NCBI RefSeq assembly: GCF_041435115.1
Contig: NZ_CP108046.1
Coordinates: 9,982,001-10,046,000, forward strand
Length of the DNA stretch: 64,000 bases
Reading direction: 5' to 3'
Origin: Streptomyces sp. NBC_00289
Lineage (GTDB): Bacteria; Actinomycetota; Actinomycetes; Streptomycetales; Streptomycetaceae
Made by a program: the position numbers and the translations under genes. The notes below the pieces were generated by a model. The model saw only the letters and a program-made list of their open reading frames with translations. It did no database searches and was not told the origin of the DNA. Positions 55,979-63,951 of the stretch are shown here, piece by piece. The first letter of the stretch is position 1, and each line of letters begins with the position of its first letter.

Positions 55979-56865
55979 GAGGATTTTCAGCAGTAGCTCT
56001 CAAGGGTGAGGACGGCTTTGGCTGCGGTGGTGAGCCAGGTGGGGCTGCAGCGGGCTTTGCGGAAGATCCGCCAGGTCTTCAATCGGGCCATGCCGCGCTC
56101 GACCGGGTAGCGCAGGCGGGCATGAGCCCTGTTCAGCGATAGCTGCCGGCGGTTGAGTTCTTTGCCGGGAGAACGTCGGATCGGGGTGGTGATGGTGCCG
56201 CCGGCACCGAGGTAGCCGAGGTCGGCCAGGACCGGGATACCGAGTCTGCGGCAGGTGTCGATGATCCGGTGGGTGCGGGCGGCGGTGAGGTCGTGGGTGC
56301 GACCGGGCAGCGCCTTCGAGATCCATACGATGGTGCCGTCCGGATCGGTGACGACCTGCAGGTTCACACCGTGACGCCGGTGCTTTCCCGAGTAGTCCCC
56401 GCGGCCGTCACCGACCCGGTCGCACTCCGCGAGGGTGCCGTCCACCAGCACGTATTCCGCCCGGGCCTTCACTTCACGCAGGGCCCGCGTCAGCCCCGGA
56501 GCCCGGCGCGCCAGCAGGCCCACCACGGAGCGGACATAGGCGTGCGCGGTCCCGACGCTGATGCGGAAACCAGCGGCGATCTGGGCCAGCGTGGTGTGCT
56601 GGCGCAAGTACACGAGCGCGACAACCGCACGCGCGGACGGACGGAGCTTGCACCGGCGGTCACCCTCACGAAGGACGATCAGCATCGTGACCGTCTCCAC
56701 GAGGGCATGCGGGAGGTCGAGTGCGGCAGGATACGTAATCAACGGGGCTCCCCGGCAACCGAGATCAGATGTCAGATACCTCTCTCAACTGCCTGGGAGC
56801 CTCGTCCGTTGCCCTGCCAGCCATCCCCTTGCATCACTCGATCAGTGGCCACCCTGAAAACGCTC
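55979..56865 (-). mobile_element. Complete small IS5-group element with ACT duplication
   Basis: The inverted repeats are gaggattttcag (55979-55990) and ctgaaaacgctc (56854-56865), 10 of 12 pairing. The direct repeat ACT lies at 55976-55978 and 56866-56868. Removal rejoins the ISAs1 frame (SVH-WIRD). Length is 887 bp. It has the same organisation and target duplication as the decayed copy at 18039-18909. Confidence 0.93.
55987..56742 (-). CDS. IS5-group transposase (DDE_Tnp_4)
   Basis: An intact 251-residue protein. The N-terminal helix-turn-helix region is [40 protein letters not shown]. Catalytic residues: first aspartate in [20 protein letters not shown], second in [20 protein letters not shown], glutamate in [20 protein letters not shown]. 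It fills nearly the whole element. Potentially active. Confidence 0.93.
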   Translation of the reverse strand: MITYPAALDLPHALVETVTMLIVLREGDRRCKLRPSARAVVALVYLRQHTTLAQIAAGFRISVGTAHAYVRSVVGLLARRAPGLTRALREVKARAEYVLVDGTLAECDRVGDGRGDYSGKHRRHGVNLQVVTDPDGTIVWISKALPGRTHDLTAARTHRIIDTCRRLGIPVLADLGYLGAGGTITTPIRRSPGKELNRRQLSLNRAHARLRYPVERGMARLKTWRIFRKARCSPTWLTTAAKAVLTLESYC

Positions 56866-57094
56866 ACTGGATCAGGGACGTCGTCTTCGGCGAGGACGCC
56901 CGCAAGACCCACACACGCAACACCCCCGCCGTCATGGCCACCCTGAGCGACATCGTCAGGGGCACCCTTCGAACAACCGGCTGGGCCAACACCGCCAGCG
57001 CGCGACGCGCCCACACCACCCCGCGCCATCCTCACGCTCCACGGCATCACATGATCAAACCGCACATCCAGGGAACACTCCGGGGCCGTGGGTC

Positions 57095-57585
57095 CACACC
57101 CTGGCCGAGGAGGTGATGGCCCTCAACGAGCAGATCCGCGAGATGGACAAGCTCATCGAGGGCCGGTTTCGCGAACACGAGCTCGCCGACATCATCCTGA
57201 GCGTCCCCGGAATCGGCGCGACCCTGGGTGCCGAGTTCCTCGCCGCCGTCGGCGGCAGCCTGGACGACTTCGGCTCCCCGGACGCCCTGGCGGCTTTCGC
57301 CGGGGCCGCCCCCGCACCTCGCGACTCGGGCAAGGTAAGCGGCAACCTCCACCGGCCGATCGTTTACCATCGGAAACTCCAGCGCGTGTCTTCTACACGT
57401 CCGCACTGGTCAGCGTCCAGTTCGACCCGAACTCGCGGAAGTTTTATGACCGCAAACGCGCAGAGGGGAAGAAGCATGTTCAGGCCGTGCTCGCCCTCGC
57501 CCGCCGACGCGTCTACGTCCTCTGGGCGTTGATCCGCGATCGACGGTGCTACGAAGTGACACCACCGGTGCCTGCGGCAGCTTGA
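57095..57585 (+). pseudogene. IS110 family transposase C-terminal fragment
   Basis: The forward frame reads EVMALNEQIREMDKLIEGRF, LADIILSVPGIGATLGAEFL, AFAGAAPAPRDSGKVSG (serine region), then in a second frame ARVFYTSALVSVQFDPNSRK and GKKHVQAVLALARRRVYVLW to the stop at 57583-57585. It lacks the RuvC-like half and has a frameshift near 57385. Confidence 0.85.
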
Positions 57586-57604
57586 CAACAACATTAGGAA
57601 GCAT

Positions 57605-58030
57605 GTGATCGCGATCGCCCAGCCGGCCAGGCGGCGTGAGCACAGGTCGATCACGGTCGCGGGATAGAGCGGTTTCGCGCCGCTGACCGGCAAGTACGTG
57701 ATGTGCCGACGTACTTCTCATTCACCGCGGGCGCGGTGAAATCGCGGCCGATCAGGTTCGGGGCCTCCGCCGCGGCCGGGTCCGCGACGGTGGTGCGCTG
57801 CTGGCGCCGCAGACGCACTCCAGCGAGCCCGATGGCCCGCATGACGCGGGCGACGCGCTCGTGGGTCACGGCCTGGCCGCCGCCGTCGCGGAGTTCGGCA
57901 GTAACCCTGGGGACACCGTAAGTCGCGTCCGAGTCCCGGTGGACGTGGGTATCCAGGCCGCGAGCCGGGCGTCTGCCGCCTGGCGGGCGGACCGCTCGGG
58001 GGCGGCGACGAACTGGAAGCGGCTGCTCAC
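57605..58030 (-). pseudogene. IS3 family OrfB fragment
   Basis: Reverse frames give RDSDATYGVPRVTAELRDGG, GQAVTHERVARVMRAIGLAG and VADPAAAEAPNLIGRDFTAP (HTH_21 and start of rve), then in another frame LPVSGAKPLYPATVIDLCSR and RLAGWAIA. The second half of the integrase core is lost at 57605. Confidence 0.85.
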
Positions 58031-58334
58031 CAGTTGGTCGCGCCCGCGAAATACTTTGCGGCCTTGCGCAGGATCTCTCGCTCCTGCCGTAGCTCTGCGT
58101 TCTGCTTGCGCAGCGCCGCATTCTTCGCCTCCAACGACGTCGACGCCGCCGGACCCGCCGCCTGGTGCGTCACATGAGAGCCCGCGGGGCGGCCGTCGGC
58201 AGCCCGTATCCAGTTCCGCAGCGTCTCGGTGTTCACCCCGAGATCAGCGGCGACCGACTTGATCGTCGCTCCCGGCCTCGACTGGTACAACGCGACCGCA
58301 TCCGCCTTGAACCCGGCGGGATAGTGCTTCATTC
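58027..58334 (-). CDS. IS3 family OrfA
   Basis: From about 58334: MKHYPAGFKADAVALYQSRP, GATIKSVAADLGVNTETLRN, WIRAADGRPAGSH, then the leucine-zipper-like LEAKNAALRKQNAELRQERE and ILRKAAKYFAGATNW. Complete for an OrfA of about 100 residues. The partner OrfB next door is truncated, so no fusion transposase can form. Confidence 0.85.
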
Positions 58335-58424
58335 CCACGGGGACTCCGTTCTCCTGGATCATCAAGATCCAAGTCCAAGTCCCTCCGGTGCCCAAACTCC
58401 GGGGTCAGGGCCCGTTACCGCCCG

Positions 58425-58600
58425 ACCCGGTCATGCTGGCGAGGGGTGCGCTGGGGCCGTATTGGGCTCTGACGTGGGAGGAGTCGACGGCCTAGCCGGA
58501 CCAGTCCAGCCACGATGCCGCGTGACTGACTTAGAGCTCGCGCAGATAGACGTCGTGGGGAGCCCCCAGCGACAAGGTGGGCACAGGTCCCGGTGATCAT
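58425..58600 (-). pseudogene. IS5 family fragment with TAG codon
   Basis: The reverse frame reads VSHAASWLDWSG, then TAG (58492-58494), then AVDSSHVRAQYG, recalling the first-aspartate region of IS5 transposases (LDWSRxxVDSSHVRAxxG). The first aspartate remains in VDSSH. Downstream toward 58600 lies a leader that mirrors the one of the next IS5. Confidence 0.55.
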
Positions 58601-58641
58601 GGAGTTGCGACGCTCTGTGATTACTGGGGGGACCTGTGCCC
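58577..58641. repeat. Inverted repeat at the junction of two IS5 leaders
   Basis: gggcacaggtccc (58577-58589) pairs with ggggacctgtgccc (58628-58641). It likely represents the matching leader sequences of two IS5 copies facing away from each other. Confidence 0.55.
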
Positions 58642-59478
58642 GTGCTTCCATCATGGCTGACTGACCCGCTCTGGGAACAATTCGCGGCGCTGCTGCCCGA
58701 GCGCCCTACGGTCGATCCGTCCCACCCGCTGGGGTGCCACCGGCGCCGTATCAGCGACCGGATCGTGTTCGACAAGTTGCTGCAACTCCTGCGGTTCGGC
58801 TGCTCCTACCAGGCGATCTCCGACACGACCTGCTCGGCGACCACCATCCGCAACCGCCGCGACGAATGGATCCGGCTCGGCGTCTTTGGCCGACTCAAGC
58901 AGATCACGCTGGAGTCCTACGACCGGATCGTCGGGCTCGTGCTCGACCAGATCGCCGTCGACGGCTCCATCACCAAGGCCCCCGGCGGCGGCGAGGTCGC
59001 CGGGCGCTCACCGGTCGATCGCGGCAAACAGGGCTTGAAACGCTCGGGCATGACGGATGGTTACGGGATCCCGCTCGGCCGGGTCCTGGCCGGAGCGAAC
59101 CGCCACGACTCGCCGCTGCTCTCGCCGACCCTGGACCTGCTGGACGACCTCGGGCCGCTGCCCAACGACATCATGGTGCACCTGGACGCCGGCTACGACT
59201 CGGACAAGACCCGCGCTGAACTGGCGGCCCGCGACCTGCGCGGACGCATCGCGCACAAGGGTGAGAAGGCGCCGATCCAGGCGAGCCGGCGGTGGCATGT
59301 CGAGCGTACGCACGCCTGGCAGAACGCCTTCTACCGCCTTTCCCGCTGCTACGAACGCCGCGCTACCGTCGTCAACGCCTTCTTCGATCTCGCGGACACG
59401 ATCATCACCATCCGTAGCCTGATCCGTCGAGCCTGGGCCACCCATCGCTGGGACGAACGCCCCCACCGTCGCCCTTGA
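58636..59478 (+). CDS. IS5 family transposase
   Basis: An intact 280-residue protein. The N-terminal DUF4096-like region is LPSWLTDPLWEQFAALLPER, then HRRRISDRIVFDKLLQLLRF. DDE acids: first in GLVLDQIAVDGSITKAPGGG, second in DIMVHLDAGYDSDKTRAELA, glutamate in ASRRWHVERTHAWQNAFYRL. The R-S-P-V-D-R-G-K-Q-G motif follows the first aspartate. Potentially active; terminal repeats not settled. Confidence 0.93.
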   Translation: MPVLPSWLTDPLWEQFAALLPERPTVDPSHPLGCHRRRISDRIVFDKLLQLLRFGCSYQAISDTTCSATTIRNRRDEWIRLGVFGRLKQITLESYDRIVGLVLDQIAVDGSITKAPGGGEVAGRSPVDRGKQGLKRSGMTDGYGIPLGRVLAGANRHDSPLLSPTLDLLDDLGPLPNDIMVHLDAGYDSDKTRAELAARDLRGRIAHKGEKAPIQASRRWHVERTHAWQNAFYRLSRCYERRATVVNAFFDLADTIITIRSLIRRAWATHRWDERPHRRP

Positions 59479-59572
59479 GTACCCGCCCTGCGCGCCTACC
59501 ATGAGGCCGAAGCCGCCAGCACAGGATGGGTGACCCGAAGAAGACGGCCAACCGCCGTAGAAAGAAGTCGGC

Positions 59573-60115
59573 ATGCTGCCAGAGTCGGAATTCGCCGTCA
59601 TCCTCGGGATGTCCCCCGAACAGCGTGCGGCCTTCGTCGCAGGGGTAGCCGAGCGGGTCTTCGACCTGTACATGGACTGCGCACGGCCGTACCGCAGCAA
59701 CGTTTGGGAAGCGATCACAGCTGCATGGGGCCGGGCATCCGGCGAGACCATACCTGGCGAGACCGCCGCTCGTCTGGCAGAAGCCCTCGATCAAGAAGCA
59801 GCCAGCTACTGCGACGATCTAGATGAGAGCATCGACATTCCCTTTGAGGTGATCACCGCCGTCGGCCACGCGCTCAAGGCCGCCTTCTTCGGCGACCCCA
59901 AAGACGCTGAAGCGGCCGCGAACTTCGCGACGGGCGGCATCGCCCGCGCAGCTCACGCATGCAACGACGATCAGGACAGGGCAGTACAGGAAGAACTCGG
60001 CTGGCAACTCGACTGGCTGCGTTACGTCAGTACGACCGAGGCGGAAGCCACCCGCGACGGATTCTCAGCACGCACAGTGACCAAGCCGACTTGGTATCTG
60101 CGCTGGGAGAACTGA
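59573..60115 (+). CDS. Cytoplasmic helical protein of unknown function
   Basis: A 180-residue acidic protein, mostly helical by composition. It reads MLPESEFAVILGMSPEQRAA, VFDLYMDCARPYRSNVWEAI, ARLAEALDQEAASYCDDLDE and SIDIPFEVITAVGHALKAAF, later AVQEELGWQLDWLRYVSTTE. The order (helical start, F-x-x-x-Y, short W-x-x-I-x-x-A-W, D-SIDIPF, final E-E-x-x-WQ-x-x-W) is vaguely that of DUF416-type proteins; I am not sure. No signal peptide or membrane helix. Intact between an IS5 gene and IS630/IS30 scraps. Confidence 0.75.
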   Translation: MLPESEFAVILGMSPEQRAAFVAGVAERVFDLYMDCARPYRSNVWEAITAAWGRASGETIPGETAARLAEALDQEAASYCDDLDESIDIPFEVITAVGHALKAAFFGDPKDAEAAANFATGGIARAAHACNDDQDRAVQEELGWQLDWLRYVSTTEAEATRDGFSARTVTKPTWYLRWEN

Positions 60116-60164
60116 ACCCGCCAAACTGCACCGCCACCAATCTGCGTGACCTCTTAGGCTCGTT

Positions 60165-60350
60165 AGGGTGGCGTCGGGGCGTCGAGGGTCAGGCCTGTGC
60201 CGGCTATGAAGCCGTCTATGGTGTCGGACTGGTATTGCAGGCGCTTGAGCCGATTGCGGACGAGGGCCTCGAGTCGGTCGAGGGCGACGACGGCGAGGTT
60301 GGCCAGGCTGCGTTTGACGTGGGCCCAGACCCACTCGACGGGGTTGAGCG
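60165..60350 (-). pseudogene. IS630 family transposase C-terminal fragment
   Basis: The reverse frame reads NPVEWVWAHVKRSLANLAVV, ALDRLEALVRNRLKRLQYQS and DTIDGFIAGTGL, the IS630 C-terminus starting at the catalytic glutamate (NPVE). The preceding half is missing or frameshifted (60350-60500). Confidence 0.8.
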
Positions 60351-60489
60351 ATGAAGTCCCGATCGCCCATGCTGCGGCGTTTGCCCTTGCCCGCGGGGTG
60401 GGTGCGTAGGTGGTGGCACAGCCTGGTACGGGAGCCGGGCCGCATGGCGATCAGTCCGGCCACCGACAGGCGTCCCGAGTGTCGCGCGC

Positions 60490-60770
60490 TCACCGTCGCC
60501 TGCGGAGTCGGCGGTGACCATAACCGCTCGAGCCGACTGGCAACCTCATCAAGCAGCCGGCCAGCGGTGAGCCTGAACGGCGTTGCGCCTGCTCCCGTGC
60601 CCGTTCATGCGCACGCCACGCTGAGTAGCCGGCCCGGCCGCTGCCACGCCTGACCTCCCGGATGATCGTGGACACAGCCCGCCCCAGGTGCCGGGCGATC
60701 GCCGTGAAACTGTCCCCACGACCCATCGCGAGCAAAATCCGCTGACGCTCATCTACGGGTCATGATCCCG
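60490..60770 (-). pseudogene. IS30 family N-terminal fragment
   Basis: The reverse frame reads LAMGRGDSFTAIARHLGRAV, STIIREVRRGSGRAGYSAWR and AHERAREQAQRR, the helix-turn-helix and second DNA-binding segment of IS30 transposases. The catalytic core is absent. Confidence 0.85.
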
Positions 60771-61026
60771 ACTGCACACCTCCGCCGCCACTATGCGGGC
60801 CGGCCGACCGCGTCACCGAATGACTCCGGCTACGAAAATCTTGCCAGTGCCACTTCAGCTCGTACGCCGACAACACCGAAAAAGCTCACCCACGCCTGCA
60901 CGACCGTGTGCAACCTTGGCCTGTCCTGCCTGTAGGTAGTACTTGCTCATGGCTCACCCGTCACATAGGCGGAGGGTAGAGAAGCGCAGGCCAGGCTGTC
61001 CCACGGCAGAGGGCGCACACGATCTA
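60771..61026. other. Gene-free spacer
   Basis: No supportable gene. It should contain the promoter of the small gene starting at 61040. Confidence 0.4.
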
Positions 61027-61039
61027 AAAGGAGAACCTG

Positions 61040-61327
61040 ATGCAACATGCAGCCGCCCCCGCTCACACAAGCCTCAATGCGATAACAGCGACATGGGCAT
61101 CTGCTCTATTCTGCTCTCCGCTACAGCCAACCGATCATCCTGGCACGCAAAAAGTGCTTGAGGTGGTGATGGGGCAGCTTACGGCTTTTGCCAGACACCC
61201 AGGGGGGTGCATGGCAGTGGTAGCTCAGGAAGCTGGAGATCACCCCGAACTATATCTCTCTCGTATGGCTTGGTGTCGTGACGAGGTTATCCGAGCCTAC
61301 TCCCCGGATCGCCTACCGCTTTCCTGA
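61040..61327 (+). CDS. Small conserved protein of unknown function (ALFC/RMAWCR family, copy 2)
   Basis: A 95-residue protein with a strong ribosome site (aaggaga at 61028-61034, 5 bases before ATG 61040). Landmarks are ATWASALFCSPLQPTDHPGT, KVLEVVMGQLTAFARHPGG, CMAVVAQEAGDHPELYLSRM and AWCRDEVIRAY. It is paralogous to 52307-52600. The GDHPE-x4-RMxWCR motif is typical of a widespread but unnamed streptomycete family. The next gene (61436) follows on the same strand after about 110 bases. Confidence 0.7.
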   Translation: MQHAAAPAHTSLNAITATWASALFCSPLQPTDHPGTQKVLEVVMGQLTAFARHPGGCMAVVAQEAGDHPELYLSRMAWCRDEVIRAYSPDRLPLS

Positions 61328-61435
61328 CGCTGAACCAGTTGGCGCAAAAGGCGAACCGATGTAGAGCGTCTAGGGCGGTCATCAACGTCCTGGTAACCCA
61401 TCATATGACAAGAAAGTGCAATCCTGGATTGACAG

Positions 61436-61843
61436 GTGATAAAAGTGCCAAATTTCACATCTGCTTACGATGGGAAAACGGAAATCCCGACGTACTCGCC
61501 GCCTGCGGATCATCGCCCGATCAACGTCTATGGCGAATTTGGGCAGCCGCCTTCATCGCAGCGACCTGAAGGACTTGCGGTCGTTCCGGTCAGTGCTCGA
61601 GGCTGGGCAGAGATCCTGGAAGAACTGGTTCGTCAAATCAGTACGGGGGAACACGTTTGCAGGCAGTGGTCAGTACACCCAGAACTCCTGGACGCGCTTA
61701 GGGCCGCCACCATGGCACTGGGCACAGTCACTCCAGGTGGCCTGGTCGGACTTCTTCGTCGGTGTCGAGCTCGGGCACTGCGGCACAGAAATTCAATCCA
61801 TGGCCATAGAAGAACCGCGGGCTGTACGATGCCGCATGTCTGA
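61436..61843 (+). CDS. Protein of unknown function
   Basis: A 135-residue frame starting at GTG 61436: MIKVPNFTSAYDGKTEIPTY, SPPADHRPINVYGEFGQPPS, GLAVVPVSARGWAEILEELV and RQISTGEHVCRQW. The first 90 residues look like a real protein, while the last 35 (LLRRCRARALRHRNSIHGHR) look like out-of-frame text, so a late frameshift is possible. No family recognised. It lies behind the ALFC/RMAWCR gene. Confidence 0.5.
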   Translation: MIKVPNFTSAYDGKTEIPTYSPPADHRPINVYGEFGQPPSSQRPEGLAVVPVSARGWAEILEELVRQISTGEHVCRQWSVHPELLDALRAATMALGTVTPGGLVGLLRRCRARALRHRNSIHGHRRTAGCTMPHV

Positions 61844-61875
61844 CGGTCGAAAAATAGTGCAGCAGCCGACGTTTT

Positions 61876-62133
61876 ATGAATGACGTGATGCTCGCGAGAA
61901 GGAAGAACTGCATGGAAACTCCGTGTCTGCGACAGCCCTGCCCTTGTATGTGGAATTGGAGCGAGATTTCTGAGAGGTTCCTATGTGTCATTGAAGAAGC
62001 CTTTCTTATCACAGAAGAACGAACTCTAAATCAAATTACTCGACTTGCTGTGAATGATGCAACAGGAAAGGATGATGGCCGGGAGCCCTTTTCTCGTGTA
62101 GATTATGAGGGTGAGAAGGGCTGCGGAGACTGA
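61876..62133 (+). CDS. Possible small protein, 3' end overlapping IS5 debris
   Basis: An 85-residue frame, MNDVMLARRKNCMETPCLRQ onward with WSEISERFLCVIEEAFLITE and NQITRLAVNDATGKDDGREP. It is AT-richer and plausible as coding in its second half. The last codons run into the IS5 fragment, so it may be truncated. No motif recognised. Confidence 0.35.
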   Translation: MNDVMLARRKNCMETPCLRQPCPCMWNWSEISERFLCVIEEAFLITEERTLNQITRLAVNDATGKDDGREPFSRVDYEGEKGCGD

Positions 62134-62505
62134 CGACAGCCCGTTCGGGCTGATGCGGGCATGACGGGGATCCGCCACTGTTTGATCCGTGCGATGGTGC
62201 GCTTTGACTGCAGCGCGCAGTGCCGCGTGGATCTTGTTCGATGACTTATGCTTGCCGCGGAGGTCGCTCTTCGGCGCCTGCGCTTGATCGGCGTGATGAC
62301 AGTGTCGCTGGCTCCGATGTAGCCCCTGTCCACCAGGAATTTCAGGTTTCCGCTGGGCGCGCGCAAATGGTCACGATGTTGTGCTCCCGTGCGTCCTTCT
62401 CGCCGTGGGGCAGGGCCGACGAGATCCACTGCAGCCTTCCCTCGTCCGCCGAGACGACTTGCAGGTTCACACCTGCACAGAGGGCCTTGCCGCAGTAGTG
62501 GCCCT
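62105..62505 (-). pseudogene. IS5-type (DDE_Tnp_4) fragment
   Basis: Reverse frames give YCGKALCAGVNLQVVSADEG, RLQWISSALPHGEKDAREHN, NLKFLVDRGYIGASDTVITP with the second aspartate, and GKHKSSNKIHAALRA, IARIKQWRIP. Several frameshifts are present. It abuts the NF041680-type element at 62513. Confidence 0.8.
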
Positions 62506-62512
62506 CGGCCTG

Positions 62513-63918
62513 AGCTTGACGTTTAACGTGGGCGGGCTCGGTATTCCTTGATCGATTCGGCCCGTTTGACGGTCTTGCCGACGTCGTGGTGCCTGGCCCG
62601 GTGTTTGTTTTTCGAGCCTGCAGGCCGTCCGGGCCCTGGCCGAGAGGGTTTCGGTGCGGTCGCGGGACGGGCCGTGGTCGCGTGGACGTTGCGAAACCCC
62701 CGCCGGACCCGGGCCGGGGTGAGTCGGCGGCCCTCGGCCGGTCGTTCCCAGGGGCGGCGGAGGTCCTCGGCGAGGGGTCGGGCGAGGCGGAGCTGGGTGT
62801 GGGCGGCGATGATGAGCCAGGTCCACAGGTCGGCGGTGTCCGCGTGGCGGACCTTCGGGGCGGTCCAGCCGAGGGTCTGTTTCATGAGCCGGAAGGTGTG
62901 CTCGAGGTCGAACCTGCGGAGGAAGGACTGCCACCAGTGCTCGACGTCCGCCGGTGTGGCGGCGGTGGCAGCCAGACCGGTTTCGGGTCGCGGTCGCCCG
63001 GCAGACGCTCGACCTTCAAGCGGATCAACGTGCCGTGCAGGACCGTGCCGACGCGGCCGTCCTCCCTTCGGCCCGGAGCGGGCGGGGCCGGGGTCACGGA
63101 GCATGACGCGGTCCGAGCGCAGGCGTCCGACCAGGACGACGGGCAGGTCCGCCAGGGCATGGGAGAGGTAGGCGACGTCGTAGCCGGAGTCCATGACGAT
63201 CCAGATCTCCGGATCACCTGCCCGCCACTGCTGGGCCTGGACCAACCTCTCGATGACATCACGTAGTTGGGCGGCGGTGACAGTGGTCGCGTCGTCCGCC
63301 GGCCCGAGGCGCACGGCGTCCAGCAACGCGACCCAGGAGGTCCGGCCGGTCTCCAGAGCGGCGACGAAGGAGTACAGCCAGCCCGGCACGAACTGGTCCC
63401 TGCTGCGGGCACCGCGTCCGTAGACGTGGCAGAACAGCCGGTCCTCGCTGGTCGGGGCGTCCGGGCGGAGCCAGTTGCTGACGTCCACGGCCAGCACGAG
63501 CCGCCCGTCGGCCGCCCTGGGCAGCGGCAGGCCCGCCAGCGCGCGCCGCAACCGGGCCGGCTCCGCCCAGCCCCGGTCCAACGCCGCGTACATTGCCCCG
63601 TGCCCGCGCCGGTGCTCGACCGCCAGCGACAGCTCGACCAGCGTCTTCACCGGCCCGTCCGCACACAGCACCGCGTCTGTGAGCTCGAAGAGTGCATCCG
63701 CGCGGGCGTAAAGGCACTCGTAGAACTCGACCCGAAAGCGGGACAAGACGTCGAACGCCTCGCCCGCGGGCGCGTGGACCGGGAGACTCATAGCAGCGGC
63801 CGTTCTCTCGTGCTTCGTGACTCGACATCTCGAAGGGTGGAGAACGGCCGCCTTCGCTGTCCCGGAAAAGAACCGCAGATCAGCAGGTCGGGTGACAGGC
63901 GCAGTTAAACGTCAAGCT
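62513..63918 (-). mobile_element. Element with perfect 15-bp repeats around an NF041680-type putative transposase
   Basis: The inverted repeats are agcttgacgtttaac (62513-62527) and gttaaacgtcaagct (63904-63918). Length is 1406 bp. No target duplication recognised. One gene inside. Confidence 0.88.
62523..63791 (-). CDS. NF041680-type putative transposase with an out-of-frame patch
   Basis: A 422-residue open frame. The N-terminal part LSRFRVEFYECLYARADALF is followed by DGRLVLAVDVSNWLRPDAPT (first aspartate), IWIVMDSGYDVAYLSHALAD (second), RFDLEHTFRLMKQTLGWTAP (glutamate) and DLWTWLIIAAHTQLRLARPL; the C-terminal tail is basic. Between about 63060 and 62975 the used frame gives arginine/proline/alanine-rich text, while the neighbouring frame encodes family-like VLHGTLIRLKVERLPGDRDP. 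Two compensating indels therefore leave the total frame open but replace about 30 residues, and some residues usual in this region also seem deleted. The protein is probably inactive although uninterrupted. Confidence 0.82.
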   Translation of the reverse strand: MSLPVHAPAGEAFDVLSRFRVEFYECLYARADALFELTDAVLCADGPVKTLVELSLAVEHRRGHGAMYAALDRGWAEPARLRRALAGLPLPRAADGRLVLAVDVSNWLRPDAPTSEDRLFCHVYGRGARSRDQFVPGWLYSFVAALETGRTSWVALLDAVRLGPADDATTVTAAQLRDVIERLVQAQQWRAGDPEIWIVMDSGYDVAYLSHALADLPVVLVGRLRSDRVMLRDPGPARSGPKGGRPRRHGPARHVDPLEGRASAGRPRPETGLAATAATPADVEHWWQSFLRRFDLEHTFRLMKQTLGWTAPKVRHADTADLWTWLIIAAHTQLRLARPLAEDLRRPWERPAEGRRLTPARVRRGFRNVHATTARPATAPKPSRPGPGRPAGSKNKHRARHHDVGKTVKRAESIKEYRARPR

Positions 63919-63951
63919 AAGAAACCGTCTCGCCGTCGCCCGAATCCTGGT

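Larger units (their letters stand above)
55330..57092 (+). pseudogene. ISAs1 family transposase, 5' truncated and split by an IS5-group element
   Basis: The left part starts near the first aspartate (RRRRLVVDGKCLRGAKRPDG), then in a shifted frame EFQPLLEQIDDEELKDTVVT and VDALHAKRAHAHYLVEECDA with the second aspartate. It runs to the glutamate motif WTIENSVH at 55975. After the insertion (55979-56865) it resumes WIRDVVFGEDARKTHTRNTP, AVMATLSDIVRGTLRTTGWA. The right IS end (ccggggccgtgggt) lies near 57092. Confidence 0.9.
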
